NCBI GenBank assembly: GCA_030737835.1
Contig: CM060856.1
Location: forward strand, 18,641,116-18,705,115
Origin: Acorus gramineus
Taxonomy: Eukaryota; Streptophyta; Magnoliopsida; Acorales; Acoraceae
Direction of reading: 5' to 3'
DNA length: 64,000 bases
Every line of letters begins with the position of its first letter. Position 1 is the stretch's first letter. The notes under the pieces were generated by a model, which worked only from the letters and a program-made list of their open reading frames with translations, did no database searches and had not been told where the DNA came from. Position numbers and translations under genes: made by a program. Shown here one piece after another: positions 1-10,343 of this stretch.

Positions 1-1449
1 GAAAAATATTATGCAGAGCCTGGACATTCCACCCATTTGAATCCACGACATCTGATAATCGATAGTCCAAACATGCCGCCTGCATATTAATAAAGGTAGG
101 TATGCGCGAAAAGGGAATCGATGCATACCATGGGTCCCGAAGGAGATCAGTATCACTCAACACGCCGGGAATCCGGTGAAGTTGAAAACGAATAAGCTTC
201 AAGCCTGTAGAGAGTGATTTCCATACTGGAGCGCACCTAGAGGTGTGTCGAATCTCCCATGGGTTCCCCGCCCAGCCATGTTTGAAAGCTAACAACTCCC
301 CTGTTATATTAGGCTGTAAAAGAATCTGGAAAGCCAACTTTGCTAAAACCGCTTTCTTGACCACCTGCAATCGCTTGAGACCCAAACCTCCCAAAGAGTG
401 TGGGGAAGTCACTGTCTCCCAATTTATTAAATGGACTGAACGCCCCCGAGCCTCCCCAGACCATAGGAATGATCTAGTGGCTTTTTCGATATCATGAATA
501 GTTGATAAAGCTAATGTTGTTGCTTGCAAGAGATGGATAGGTAGGGCATTCAACACAGATTTGATAAGAAGAAGCCGACCTGCCATTGTCAACTGTTGAG
601 ATTTCCAACCTTGGATATGCTGTTTCACGTGATCCGCCACAAATGAACATCGAGCTCTCCGACTCCTTTCCCCAATTACGGGAACTCCCAAGTACTTACA
701 CCCCCCTGCTGCAGCTTTCAATCGTAGAATTCTCGACATCCATCGACGCCATCGAGGGTGAACTTGTGGAGAAAATCTCACTGTGCTTTTAGGCCAGCTC
801 ACCGTGAGCCCCGTCATATGATGGACATCTTGCAAAACTTGCCGAACCGCTTGACATTGAGTCGGAGTAGCTGTACTCATCACTACGAGATCATCTGCAT
901 ATAATATATGGGACAAGCCTTGGATGTTTGTATCTCGAGATAGGCGGGCATCCGGTTGATAGCCCAACAGTCCTCCCTCCCTTTGCTCGTATCTGAAACG
1001 GGCAGACATAACCTCTGCCACTAGGACAAATAAATATGGAGACAGTGGGTCACCCTGTCTTAGACCTCGTCCCGGGTATATCCATTGAGAAGATGAACCA
1101 TTAAGTAGAATCGCCGAACGTGATTGAGTCACACACTCCATAATCCATGACCGCCACTTAGGAGGGAAACCGAAGACCCTCATCGTCTTGTCTAAGCAGA
1201 GCCATTCAATGGAATCATAAGCACTTGCAAGGTCTATCTTGGCAGCAAACAGTGCGTGTTTCCCTTTCCGGTGCTGTAACGAATGTAACATATCTTGAAA
1301 GAGCAGGAGATGAGCATGAATCGAACGATGAGGAACAAAAGCACCTTGTTCTTTCCCCACGAGCTGCATAAGTACTGGCTTGAGTCTGTGAACCAGAATA
1401 TGAGCCAAAATCTTGTACTTTGTATCGCATACACTGATTGGACGATATT
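1..1449 (-). CDS. LINE ORF2 reverse transcriptase, open portion (partial)
   Basis: Reading the minus strand from about 1449 to base 1 I find one uninterrupted frame of roughly 480 codons, open to the window edge. It contains the reverse transcriptase landmarks in order: KIDLASAYDSIEW (first catalytic Asp) near 1200, RQGDPLSPYLF near 1045, the YADD active site at 890-901, a K-YLGVP motif near 690, and GGLGLKRLQVVKKAVLAKL near 350. These belong to the RVT_1 family of non-LTR elements, which copies RNA at a nicked target site. The frame has no stop inside the window, so a finder that demands a stop codon would miss it. Upstream, at about 1450, one extra G separates it from the preceding frame. 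Confidence 0.8.
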
Positions 1450-1920
1450 CCATTTAGGCATGCTGGTGATTTGACCTTGGGAATAAGAACCACATGTTAT
1501 GATCCCCATGAAACGGGCATTGCTGCCGAATGGTAAAAATTATGCATCGCATGCAGAATATTCCTCTTGAGAATTGGCCAAAAGGCTTTGTAAAACTCTG
1601 CTGGATACCCATCCAGACCTGGAGATTTGTTTCGCGGAAGTCTACAGACAGCACCAAACACTTCTTCCTCAGTAAAAGGAGAGACTAACTGATCAGCCAT
1701 CTGTTGAGTCACCCGTCACCCGTCTCTGCATTAGTTCATCTGGTATGGGCTGAAGGTGCTGAAACTTTGAATTCCAATGGTCTTGACAGAATTCTGTAAC
1801 ATGCAGTTGGATGTCCTCAGGTGTACTCACTTCAACCCCATCCGGTTTACGCAGCGTTAAAATCTTGTTTCGAAGTCGACGTCGTTGGACTTTACTATGG
1901 ATCATGTGGACTTTGACCTA
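1450..1920 (-). pseudogene. LINE ORF2 upstream part, frame-disrupted
   Basis: This is the part of the LINE polyprotein just before the polymerase palm. Recognisable pieces are HSKVQRRRLRNKILTLRKPDG near 1840-1900, the RNKSPGLDGYPAEFYKAFW motif near 1590-1640, and IPKVKSPACLN near 1450-1485. Three lesions are visible. A 7-bp tandem duplication near 1708-1722 (cacccgt twice) shifts the frame. A TAA lies at 1497-1499 (minus). One extra G near 1450 shifts the frame again. With so few lesions for its length, this is a fairly recent copy. Confidence 0.7.
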
Positions 1921-1925
1921 CGGGA

Positions 1926-2618
1926 TTCTTCTGTTCGTGATCTGAACATCCGCATTTAGTTTTGTTTTATTTCTTTATTTATCATCTACGGCAGTGTTCA
2001 AACAACTTCATCAATTATGTTAATTAAATTAATGAACATCACATAAGCTAGGTATAGATAAATATTAGTCCAGCATATATTGCTACCGCAATAGAATAAA
2101 TCATCTTTTATTTTGTTATATTTTTATTTATTACTAGTTAAGAAACTGTAATGCATTAAAAATTTTGTTGTTTGGTGAACTAGGAATAAGTTGCTCATAA
2201 AAGATGAATAAGTTATGGATAATGTATTATCAAATGTAAAAAAAATGATTTGACATTTAGATCCACTTATTTAGAAGATGTGATGATAGCTAGATGATTT
2301 GATTTGTGAGCCCCTCTTATACTTGTAAAATAACACAATTCTATAGAGAACTTTGAATACCGTTACCAGTTTTTATCACATATTTTGATATAAATATATT
2401 TGGTTATTCTTTTCAAATAAACAAATATTTTAAGACTTATTTAACCATGTTTCATCCTATTCAACATCTATTGTTCAATACCAAACATGGGATTAAGGAT
2501 TGTCCGCAAGTGTTATTAATTTGGACAACTTTTGGGTTTGAGGAAGCTGCTTTTCACAAACTCGTTTCCAAACAGTTATGAGGCAAAAAATTCAGACAGA
2601 TTTTTGTAAAATAGTGCC
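1926..2618. other. AT-rich spacer, no gene seen
   Basis: The stretch is low in GC with short A and T runs. I find no coding frame, RNA gene or clear repeat ends in it. Confidence 0.6.
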
Positions 2619-2623
2619 CGAAC

Positions 2624-3294
2624 TATTACGATTTCGGATCTTGAGATGCAATCAATCAAATAAAATAAACAAACAAATCCAAGCAAAGACACAAAAATTT
2701 ACGTGGTTCGGCAAATCTTGCCTACATCCACGGAGCACACCAGAGATCAATCCACTATCAATGAGAAGTTTTTACAATGGTCACACCGAAGATAAAAACC
2801 CTAGAACCTAATGAAAAATATGAGATGCCCTTTTTTACTGATATCTCATTAAGGGCAAAAAAGTCAATACATGAAAGACAACCCAAAATAATTTCTTGGG
2901 GCGCTGCTCCTAGAGCCCACGAGCTCAAACCCCGTCCGAACTTGCGTAGTGCCAACAATCATCTACGCACATCATTATGCTCCACAATATATAACAATCT
3001 CTCACTTGGAGACTGAACCAAGAGTAAATAACTTCTATCAAATGATCGATCTATAATCTGGTGCTCATCCCTGTCCTCAAGATAGAAGACCAACTGAAGC
3101 TCCACACAACTCCAGTTTCTCTATAGTCATTGTCTTAGTCAACATGTCAGCTGGATTCTTGCTTCTCTAGATCTTCTGAAGCAATAGACTCCCATCATCC
3201 AAAAGCGAGCTTTGCAGGGCGCTCAACCCCCGTTTGACTCTGCGTAGTGCCAACAATCCTATGCGCACATCATCAGGCTCCACAATATATAACA
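2624..3294 (-). mobile_element. Ty1/copia LTR retrotransposon remnant
   Basis: A short fossil on the minus strand. It has a 3' LTR at about 2624-2996, the last part of a copia polyprotein at about 3077-3210 (motif NPADMLTKT followed by an EKLELC-ASVGL stretch, the usual copia RNase H tail), and the beginning of the other LTR at about 3214-3294. The two LTR pieces share the start TGTTATATATTGTGGAGC and the CTACGCA...TTGTTGGC block. The outer ends are near-canonical TG...CA (the left one altered). A 5-bp direct repeat CGAAC flanks the element at 2619-2623 and 3295-3299. Nearly all of the interior is gone. It looks old and inactive. Confidence 0.65.
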
Positions 3295-3299
3295 CGAAC

Positions 3300-4189
3300 C
3301 ATAGTTTTTCAGAAGATGTGGAGAATCAGTTTCCTACCAAATCAGTTATAAATTTGGCTTTTGCCTAAAATCAGTTTGAAAATCGTACAACCAAATGCTG
3401 CCTAAAATTAGGAGATTCCATTTGTTACATATACATATGTATATACCCATATATATATATTACTATAAATGTACGAGGTTTATGGATTTTATTAGCGGAA
3501 ACTGATATGTCCAACTCCCTGTGCAGCTTCAATTATAGTCCACATTAATTTTCTGTTTTAAAAGAAATCATATACTCTCTTATTGGGGTACATGATGTTA
3601 TATGAAATAAAATATTTATTGAGATACATTAATATATTTTTTTTATGTTGATAGAGCATCATATACTATTATAGTATAATATATATTACAATATCATATA
3701 ATATAGGACAGCAAAAAGGGCTACACTTAGCACTTCAAATTGAGATAACTTACATGGGATAACTCCAATGATATATCATGAAATAGTCACTGAATTTTTG
3801 CTTAACAATACCGTGAACAACCAGTAATCCAAATGCAGAGTTCACATTACAAAAAGATGTACCCAACCTTGAAATTAATAGTTGAGTGTGGCCAATCAGT
3901 AATCTATGGGTTTCTCGTGAGCCCTCTGAAATAGACTCATGTTTTTAATATCTGTTGATTTTTAAGTATCCAGCGGTTTCGTAGACCGGATCCACCCCAA
4001 ATGTTTCATCTCCTTTTAAGAAATCCAACTACACAATCCTCAAAATATCATATCATAATAGTTTGGTGTACGTGCTTTGTGCATAGTATCGAGTTTTGTG
4101 AGAATTATACTAATAAAATAAGTGTGAAAAAAGATTAAAGTCCATATATATATAGCTCTCAAATAATTGAATGAATAAGATTAACATGA
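3300..4189. other. AT-rich spacer with a short TA microsatellite
   Basis: There is a short (TA)-rich tract near 3428-3470. No open frame or RNA gene is supported. Confidence 0.55.
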
Positions 4190-5300
4190 ACCTGATTATA
4201 GGGTATAGGGGTCTGTTTATGAAACCTCTAGAATTTGGGAGTGGATACGCAAACAGCCCAAAAAAGGACAAAAATAGCCGGATTTTTACGAGAGACGTGG
4301 TTATAAATATTTGGGATTTTTCTGTAACATATGTAGAGGTCTTCTTGTTAAAACATTAGAGCCTGGGGGTTAATCTACAAACATCTCATAGAAAACAAAA
4401 TACCCCCAATTCTTGTCATTAGGATTGATGACGCTTTATGTATATAGTATACAACTTGGGGCCCTATCTGCAAAATGCCGAGCAAATGCATGCAAGCATA
4501 TGTATTCATTTGTCTGATGCATGTACATTCGTCTGGTAAAATTATGAAAATACACTGGTTGGGGGACTCCTTCCTGCTGTGCTTTATGGGTTCAAATGGA
4601 TCTGATTCCATTTGTACTTTTAGCATTTATTAAATGACACTAAAATATTTATTTTATAATTTTAGATATCTTAATTAAAAATATTTAATAACTAATATTA
4701 TAATATTTATGATACTAAAAAAAAAAAACTGATTTAAATCTTTTTATCGGAAGTCAAAATCCCTTCATATTAAAGAGAGAGAGAGAGTCAAGAACATGTG
4801 GATGTACTTGCTGCGTGAAATGAAGAAGGATTTATGAAAATTTATAGAATAATTAGTTTTCTGATCATTAATGCAACCAAAATATTGGTTGAAATTTCAT
4901 GAAATTTGAAATTTGTGAACTGGTGTTCTGATATTAGGGACTTGATTATAAATTTAAATATCTAAATGAGGGACCTGTTTGTATCACAGATACGAATCTG
5001 GTTTTGAAACATGTAGAACCTGGGGGGCGGTTATGCAAATACCCCATAAAAAGACAAAATTAGATGTATGTTTTTAGGGGCCTGGTTATAACTATGACTA
5101 TGAGGGACCTTTTTATAAAATATATAGGGGGCTATTTGTAAAACTGTTGGAATCCGGGGGCCGATCTGCAAATACAGTAGAAAAGGACAAAATGATTCAC
5201 CCATTTTTTGTTCGGAATGAAGGAATATTAGGGACTTGTTTGTCAAATCGTTAGCACTTGGGGCTATATTTGCAAAATACCCATTTTTGTCCATAATCGA
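4190..5300. repeat. Degenerate phrase repeat, about five or six copies
   Basis: A loose unit recurs on the plus strand. It consists of an agggacctgtttataaa-like segment, then a ctggggg.ctatttgcaaat-like segment, then a run like ccataaaaaggacaaaat. Copies begin near 4200, 4330, 4450, 4940, 5080 and 5220. Spacing and sequence vary too much for a young tandem array. The ORFs that cross it are not conserved in frame between copies, so I do not call genes here. Confidence 0.5.
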
Positions 5301-5463
5301 CAGACTTGTACGCCCATCTCCAGCATGCTGTGCCGCTTCATATACAGTATAGATAATGTACGTCCGGTTGTCAAATTCAACCACACTCCATGCATAGATT
5401 ACTCTTTCAACAATAGTAATGTGTGGTGAGCTCCGTCCAGTTATCAACCAAAATTCGGTTCAT

Positions 5464-5668
5464 TGTCCCACATGTTTTAGCATGGTGGCAGAGACACCCT
5501 TCCTTGTGGAAGGTCAAATCCTCGATGCCGGCTGAATTCAGGATGAGGAAAAAAATGATTTAGTTCATCTGAACTAGTTGCTAAAGCCCTCTAGTTGGTT
5601 GTTAAACGGTCTAATAGCTCTGTTTCTCTCTGCACTGTATACTGAGCCTTTCATTAAAAAAAAAAAAA
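5464..5668 (+). mobile_element. tRNA-derived SINE
   Basis: A stretch of about 205 bp carries a pol III type 2 internal promoter: an A box TAGCATGGTGG at 5478-5488 and a B box AGGTCAAATCC at 5511-5521. It ends in a run of A (5655-5668). Imperfect direct repeats flank it (TTCGGTTCAT at 5454-5463 and CTCGGTTTAT at 5673-5682), as expected of a target-site duplication made by LINE machinery. There is no protein. The family is not named here. Confidence 0.65.
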
Positions 5669-5682
5669 CAACCTCGGTTTAT

Positions 5683-6407
5683 CTAATGTACAAGATTTGT
5701 TGGTGTTTTTGTGTATCTGAAATTTTTTCAACTATAAAATAAGGCAATAGAAAAACAACAGTCTAATCTACATATGTCAAGATCATAAACATATCACTAT
5801 TAAGAGATAATAAACTATGAGTTCTATTACATCCAGTTTTTTTTATAGTTCTAAATATAGTCTTATATAATTTGTTATATCGAGGCATATACCTCGTTCA
5901 TTGAATTTTTTTTACACTTTCAATGATATAATTCAATTCCTTAGAGTATATATTTCATCTTTTATAAAATAATAATCTCAGTAAATGAGATATATGATTT
6001 AAAAAAAATCATGTAAAATGGACTATAAAATGGATTGAGTGTAACGTTTTCTATAAACTATATACCTCTGTTTGTTCCATTGGTATCGTTTTTTCGATCT
6101 TGGACTCTCTCCTTGTTGGCCCCATTGGTTTCGGTTTTTCTTGACACAGTTCAATTCATTTGTTTGCTCTTGGAAAGAGCTATTTTACATTTTTCTCTTG
6201 AAAAATGATATGCTATGTCCAGTTTGTAGCTCATACACATTTTGATTTTTTAAATATTTTCTTAGCTAATGAATTATAATTTTTTAATAAAAGATATAAT
6301 ATACTCATATGAATTGAGTGTTTTCATAATGGAGTATACATTGATGGTTTATTGGTTTATTATATTTGTTTTGTTGTTGTGGGTTTTTTTTTTTTTTTAT
6401 GGTGTTT
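5683..6407. other. AT-rich spacer, no gene seen
   Basis: Runs of A and T with no supported coding or RNA feature. Confidence 0.5.
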
Positions 6408-6430
6408 GGGGGGGGGGGGGGGGGGGGGGG
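6408..6430. repeat. Homopolymer of 23 G
   Basis: An unbroken run of G ends at the left terminus of the hAT-like element that follows. It is preceded by a long T run. The exact length is vulnerable to sequencing error. Confidence 0.9.
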
Positions 6431-7224
6431 AGGGCCAGCTCTGAGATAAGAAAATCCAGGTGGGGCCCTAGGCGAGCTCATAAAATGGGGCCCTATATAT
6501 GTATATTGAAATTTTTGAGTAAATGTTTTAATCGTGTTAATAATAAAAAAAATCAAGAATAAGCAAAAAAAATGATAATAATGATTAAAAATAAAATATA
6601 ACAAAAAAAAACTCATCGAGTTCTTCTTTAAAAAGAAAAAAAATTCACAAAAATAAGATCATTTCTTTTATAGAAAATAAATAAATCCCTATAAAATAGA
6701 ATATACTAAAAATATATTAAATATATAAGATACAGAAGAGATTTTTTAAAAATCACAAAAAAAATACTTTTCATAATGATGTCAACAAATATTACATTTT
6801 CAAATAAAACTTATAAATTTAAAATAAATAGGAAGACATATTCAAGTTATTTTAAAAAAAAAAATTAATTTTAGGGTGTTGTTACACATAGTTTTTATTC
6901 CAGCCTCAATCCCAATCCCATATGCGTTGATAAAAAATTATCAGAGCGTATACTCACCTTAGCAATGCATATATGCTATTTATTATAGTATATGTTTCAC
7001 TTATTGTAAAAACATGTACCTTATTAGATGATGTATACTATTTTAAAAAAATTCAAAACACTTTCAAATTGAATTTAGGGCTACAAAATGGACTGGATGT
7101 AAAATTATCATTAAGTTTAATGTCAAAAGCTTAACATAAAAAAAAATTCCTGGATTTGGGGGCCCTCTTTGAAGAAGAGGTCCTAGGCGGTCGCCTACCC
7201 AGCCTATAGTCAGGGCCGGCCATG
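6430..7224. mobile_element. Non-autonomous hAT-like DNA transposon
   Basis: The two ends form a terminal inverted repeat: GGCCAGCTCTGA at the left and, read inward from the right, GGCCGGCCCTGA. Just inside both ends lie further matching blocks around CCTAGGCG. The CAGGGCCGGCCCTGA type of end is common in plant hAT elements. The interior (about 795 bp in all) is AT-rich and has no transposase. The expected 8-bp target duplication cannot be read because the left flank is a G run, though the right flank is also G-rich. Confidence 0.5.
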
Positions 7225-7982
7225 GGGGTTGGTTTGGGGGCTTCGTGCAGTGTTAAAGGTTTTGTCCGAGTGTGTATGTAATACTTTCGGATCATAATTT
7301 ATTTTTAATCAATTGCTTTGTTGTGATTACCTATTACAATTTGTGTATTGTCATACACTGCTATGCACAAGAGTAATAACTGAATTATTTGCAAATGGCA
7401 AAGTGAGAACTATAGCAGAACACATGCAGCCTGATTTCGGCTTGTAATGTCTGCCATATTCCATTTGTTTTGATCAACATCCATCTGCTTTATCACAAGG
7501 CCTCCATCCTGACCCTTTAACCCAGGTCTATGTGATATCTTCTCATCTTCTGAGGTCAAGACGCATACCACTGGTGTGCTCATGTCTCGCATTTCAATTT
7601 TCTCTCCTCCCCCCTTCTCTACTTGTTTTGAGGTAAATTTTAAACTTGTAACATCTTCTTAAAGTTATATAGTCTAAATTTTCTACAAAAAAATATCCAC
7701 CTTCTTTATTATTATCTATGGATTTGATTGAAACAATTGGATATTATTACATGTCCAAATGATAATTCCCTTTAGAAATATGTAAAACCATAAAACAATT
7801 ACAAAATAAGACTTATGACCAAGTCCACATTGTGGTGTGGACAGAAGTTGACATTATGTAGTTGATCATATCATTGAGTTACGAAAGTTGAGTTTTATAT
7901 ATACAAGAAATCGGAAAGGAAACAGATTTAGAAAGAAAACCCAATAACCAACTAAGCGATCATACACCCAAGTCCGTTATAA
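7225..7982. other. Spacer with one possible exon-like ORF
   Basis: A minus-strand open frame at 7410-7592 encodes 60 residues of ordinary composition (it includes SEDEKISHRPGLKGQDGG and VDQNKWNMADITSRNQA). Codon use looks more protein-like than the surrounding AT-rich DNA, so it may be a gene fragment or exon. I do not recognise the family and see no neighbouring exons, so I do not call it a gene. The rest of the stretch holds nothing I can support. Confidence 0.25.
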
Positions 7983-8203
7983 GGGATCGGGTTAGGTTCA
8001 ATGTGTGATGGATAAAATAATTGTCCAATATGATCGTGGCTGTCCAATCTTATATAAGCATTATGACTAAGATATTATGTGAGATTTCAAAATTAAAATT
8101 AGAATCAATTAAATTATAACATTATCAAAGTGATAAGATTAGATGGTCACGATTACGTTGGACAATCAAATTGTCCAACCCGCATTGGACCTAACCCGAT
8201 CCC
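7983..8203. mobile_element. MITE with long terminal inverted repeats
   Basis: An element of about 221 bp. The left end GGGATCGGGTTAGGTTCAAT matches the right end read inward (GGGATCGGGTTAGGTCCAAT). The similarity continues imperfectly for about 70 bp into each arm, including GTGGCTGTCCAATCTTA-like and TGGACAATTTGATTGTCC-like segments. There is no coding capacity. I could not find a convincing target duplication, so the superfamily is left open. Confidence 0.6.
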
Positions 8204-8287
8204 CCATTTTGCAGTTCATTTTGCAATCTTATACCCTATGATGGCGTAATATATACTCCGTTATCATTGTATATGATGTTTTATCTT

Positions 8288-9207
8288 TACTACAATATTT
8301 GATATTGATCATGGTTTAAACTAAGATTAAAGACTTTTAATCACGATTTTATACCGTGATATCTGATGGTGTGATTCTTTATATCATAATTTTTCTCAAG
8401 GTTTGGAAGCGTGATCATAAGTGAGCAAAGTTCACAGTTTTAAAATAAACCATGATCGTTGTAGAGGAAAAAATCACGCTTTTAAAATGAAACGTGATCT
8501 ATGATTAAAAAAGAATATAGTTTAGATTAGAATTATGATCTTTATATTATTTAAGATCTCACTTTTTTAAACAATCTATGATATTTACATTATTTAAGAT
8601 CATACTTTATGAACAATACGTAATCTTTACATTATAAAAAAATCAAGGGGAGAGGACGGGGAAGGGCAGATCTGATTCAGAGGGAGGCAGATCTGGTGGT
8701 AGGGGGAGAAGATGAGAGAGAGAGAGAGTGAGAGAGAGAGAGAGTGAGAGTTACTCAGCCGGAGGAGGAGGGTCAAGACAATGTCGGGGGAGAAGGAAGG
8801 GGCGGTAGTTGCAATGTTGCGGATGGCGAGGAGATGCTAGCGTTGCAGAGGGTACGCATGAGAAAGACAGCAGTGAGGTCGGGGTAATGGGTTCACACAC
8901 AATATATTTTAGGTTTTTTCAATGAAAAAGATCTCAGTTTTAATATGTGATCCTTCCATAAATAAAATATCACATTTTAATTAATCTGTGATAAAATATC
9001 TATTAAATGAATACAATTTTTGGTAAAACGTGATCTTTGTTATTAAAATAATCACGGTTTAATTTACTAAAAACCGGGATCATAAATTTATAAATGATCG
9101 CAGTTTTCAAAAAACTGTGATCGCAATATTACGATCACAGTTTTTTTAAAACCGTGATTAAAATAATCTTGATCAATGTAAAACATTGTAATAGTTGTAT
9201 TATAGTG
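8288..9207. mobile_element. Non-autonomous CACTA (En/Spm) element
   Basis: The termini are (T)ACTACAATA at the left and CACTATAATA read inward from the right, close to the canonical CACTA start. Both subterminal zones carry many copies of a short motif in both orientations, of the form AATCACGGTTTTA / AAACCGTGATC. There are about eight copies in 8335-8500 and about seven in 9045-9170. Such motifs bind transposase in this superfamily. No transposase is present. The 3-bp flanks (ctt and tat) do not match, so one end may be eroded. The middle (8640-8890) is purine-rich and GC-rich, unlike the rest. Confidence 0.6.
8708..8750 (+). repeat. (GA)n microsatellite
   Basis: An interrupted run of GA dinucleotides inside the CACTA-like element. 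Confidence 0.9.
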
Positions 9208-9376
9208 TATAGAGTAAAAAAGAATATTATTTTTTTTAAAAGAAAAAATATGCTATTGTATTTCAATATATACTTCATTTCATATAACAACATCTGCTAC
9301 AATGAGAGAGTGTATAATTGAAAAAAAAAAAAACCGGTGTGGATTGCAAATGAGGATGCATGGTAAAGGCTGGACA

Positions 9377-9804
9377 TAGGGCTGCAACTTGGGCGGGCAA
9401 CCCGAATTCTAAACTACTCAACCATAACCCGACTCCGATTTTCAATCCGAATTGGACTAACCCGAACCCAACCTGCAATTAAATAAATCAACCCGACTCA
9501 ACCCAATTTTTAAACATAATGTGCAAATTAAATAAATCAACCCGACTTAACCCGTAAGATTAGTTAGGTTTACCTAAAATTTGAATGGTCCATATTTTGA
9601 GCTACAAAATAAATGACCATGATTTGTTTTTTTAACTATTAATTTACGGGTTCGGGTTGGGTCGGGTTGTGAGTGAGATCAACTCGAACCAATCCGATTT
9701 GTGAGTCAACCCGAATTGGTTAACCCGCATCCAAACCCAAACCCGATTTAACCAACTCAACCCATATAAAAATCGGGTTCAACCCGACCCAAGTTGCAGC
9801 CCTA
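9377..9804. mobile_element. hAT MITE, 428 bp, perfect 8-bp target duplication
   Basis: The ends TAGGGCTGCAACTTGGG and, from the right, TAGGGCTGCAACTTGGG form an inverted repeat. The direct repeat GCTGGACA flanks it exactly (9369-9376 and 9805-9812). The interior is full of short CAACCCGA/TCGGGTTG motifs in both orientations, a subterminal repeat pattern. It has no coding capacity. An element of the same family lies at 24187-25284. Confidence 0.85.
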
Positions 9805-9812
9805 GCTGGACA

Positions 9813-10139
9813 TATCATTTGCCTAACCAAATCAAAAGAAATGGAAATTGGAAAGTAGATGGACTACAATCTGGGCATTCCCACTTACTCTCTGTTGCAT
9901 GATGCCGCATTTTTTATTTTTTTTGTGGATAAGTATTTTTTTTAGGTCCAATTTAGTGGTTAAGATTTGAATCCAGGATTCCCTACAAGAAGAGTGTATC
10001 TAGCAAAAGAGAAAATGATGCAAGATGTGGATTTGATCAAATAATTCTCAAAATACTTATGAGTTCCACCTTTCAATTCAGTTCACGTCAGTTGGTAAAA
10101 TTAAGGAAGGAAACGGTCCAGTGGGACTAATGGTACTTA
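9813..10139. other. Spacer, no gene seen
   Basis: AT-rich with T runs. Nothing is supported. Confidence 0.5.
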
Positions 10140-10343
10140 TAGGCTGGTAGTTATGTCATTGTGTGTATTACTGTGGCAGATTTGGAAGATGAGACATGCT
10201 GTAGTCTTTAAAAGGCAATGTCCTAATGCATTTTGGACTGTTTTAATGGCTCTTTCACTCGCAACTGGGTGTTTGAAGTGGGAAAAAGACGGGAGTATCA
10301 AATGACAGGCTCCTTGTTTCACAAGTTATTTTTGATGACCTGA

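Larger units (their letters stand above)
1..1925 (-). mobile_element. 5'-truncated plant LINE (non-LTR retrotransposon)
   Basis: The minus strand reads as the second open reading frame of a plant L1-type LINE. The 5' side lies to the right, where recognisable coding sequence fades at about 1.92 kb, as expected for 5' truncation. The 3' side runs off the left edge of the window. The order of parts is a linker before the polymerase, the reverse transcriptase fingers and palm, the thumb, and a C-terminal stretch rich in the GGLGLKRLQ-type motif typical of plant LINEs. The C-terminal RNase H or zinc-binding end and the poly(A) tail would lie outside the window. Confidence 0.85.

Noticed and set aside
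6269-6616. Overlapping ORFs on both strands around the G run
   Set aside because: They are made of homopolymer translation (Gly or Pro runs) and transposon end sequence.
9940-10010. A tRNA or SINE promoter, since GATTTGAATCC resembles a B box
   Set aside because: The only A-box-like sequence is almost adjacent, no tRNA fold or A-tail is seen, and there are no flanking repeats.
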